12,219 nucleotides of DNA, from contig CAMKAE010000044.1 in the NCBI GenBank assembly GCA_946410395.1, forward strand, positions 1 through 12,219, read 5' to 3'. Below the pieces are notes generated by a model, which ran no database searches, was not told where the DNA came from, and worked only from the letters and a program-made list of their open reading frames with translations. This stretch comes from an uncultured Clostridia bacterium. GTDB taxonomy: Bacteria > Bacillota > Clostridia > Christensenellales > Aristaeellaceae. The translations under genes were made by a program, and so were the position numbers. This document shows positions 11,797-12,219 of this stretch, in pieces. How positions within the stretch are numbered: position 1 is the first letter of the stretch; each line of letters starts with the position of its first letter.

Positions 11797-12219
11797 TCAC
11801 TCCACCGTAACGCTCTTGGCGAGGTTCCGGGGCTTGTCCACGTCCAGGCCGCGGTTGACGCTGGTGTAATAGCCCAACAGCTGCAGGGGCACCACCGCCA
11901 GGGAAGAGACAAAGTGCTCGTCGGTCTTGGGGACATAGACGGTGAAGTTCACCGAGTCCTCCACGGTGAAATTGCCGTTGGTGGTCAGGCCCATGAGGTA
12001 GGCGCCCCGGGCCTTGCACTCCATCATGTTGGAGACGGTTTTCTCATAGAGCTGACTCTGGGTCAGCAGGCCGATGACCAGGGTGCCGTTCTCGATCAGG
12101 CTGATCGTGCCGTGCTTGAGCTCACCCGCGGCGTAGGCCTCGGAGTGGATGTAGCTGATCTCCTTCATCTTGAGGCTGCCCTCCAGGGAGATGGCGTAGT
12201 CCAGGCCCCGGCCGATGAA
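11797..12219 (-). CDS. glmS: Glutamine--fructose-6-phosphate aminotransferase GlmS, C-terminal part
   Basis: The last 140 codons of glmS; the gene runs off the right edge. GlmS makes glucosamine-6-phosphate from fructose-6-phosphate and glutamine, the first step towards peptidoglycan and other amino sugars, in the cytosol. The part present belongs to the second SIS (sugar isomerase) domain. It shows GRGLDYAISLEGSLKMKEI, the active-site segment EAYAAGELKHG containing the catalytic glutamate, and the conserved end DVDKPRNLAKSVTVE with the active-site lysine of the C-tail. The complete protein in E. coli has 609 residues, so about three quarters, including the glutaminase domain, lies outside. 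Regulation (for example a glmS ribozyme) would also be outside. A repeat A copy begins 5 bases after the stop. Confidence 0.96.
   Translation of the reverse strand, partial: FIGRGLDYAISLEGSLKMKEISYIHSEAYAAGELKHGTISLIENGTLVIGLLTQSQLYEKTVSNMMECKARGAYLMGLTTNGNFTVEDSVNFTVYVPKTDEHFVSSLAVVPLQLLGYYTSVNRGLDVDKPRNLAKSVTVE

Overview
The window looks like chromosomal DNA of a GC-rich Clostridia-type Bacillota, probably gut or rumen. The reasons are strong AGGAGG-type ribosome sites before nearly every gene, textbook sigma-A promoters, and intergenic GC-rich palindromic repeats of a kind seen in gut Clostridia. The lineage is an inference; no rRNA or other marker is present.

Layout. Positions 1-36 hold only the first 12 codons of a minus-strand gene (perhaps a short-chain dehydrogenase) behind a near-perfect promoter. 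Positions 191-1522 (minus) encode a secreted protein ending in zinc ribbons, with its own perfect-consensus promoter and visibly lower GC than its neighbours. Positions 1609-8992 (minus) form a peptide-import operon transcribed from about 9065 leftward: oppA, a hairpin that may attenuate transcription, oppB, oppC, oppD, oppF and a transglutaminase-fold protein without a signal peptide. Diverging from oppA is a plus-strand S58/P1-family peptidase (9198-10181). A 627-bp repeat-rich spacer (10182-10808) follows. Then come a minus-strand orotate-phosphoribosyltransferase-like gene (10809-11450), a second repeat cluster (11511-11796), and the C-terminal 140 codons of glmS (11797 to the window end, minus).

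How the genes fit together. OppA should capture peptides outside the membrane, OppBC form the channel and OppDF supply ATP hydrolysis. The divergent S58 peptidase and the co-transcribed transglutaminase-like protein could then act on the imported peptides in the cytosol. The partnership is inferred from gene order; the enzyme families are clear from motifs.

The most unusual material is the repeat system between 10182 and 11796. At least three repeat families (called A, B and C here) occur singly and in composite cassettes. A copies carry two adjacent hairpins in which base pairs have changed on both arms between copies, which points to selection on structure. B copies are hairpins with T-rich flanks, arranged as inverted pairs like terminators or the ends of a small mobile element.
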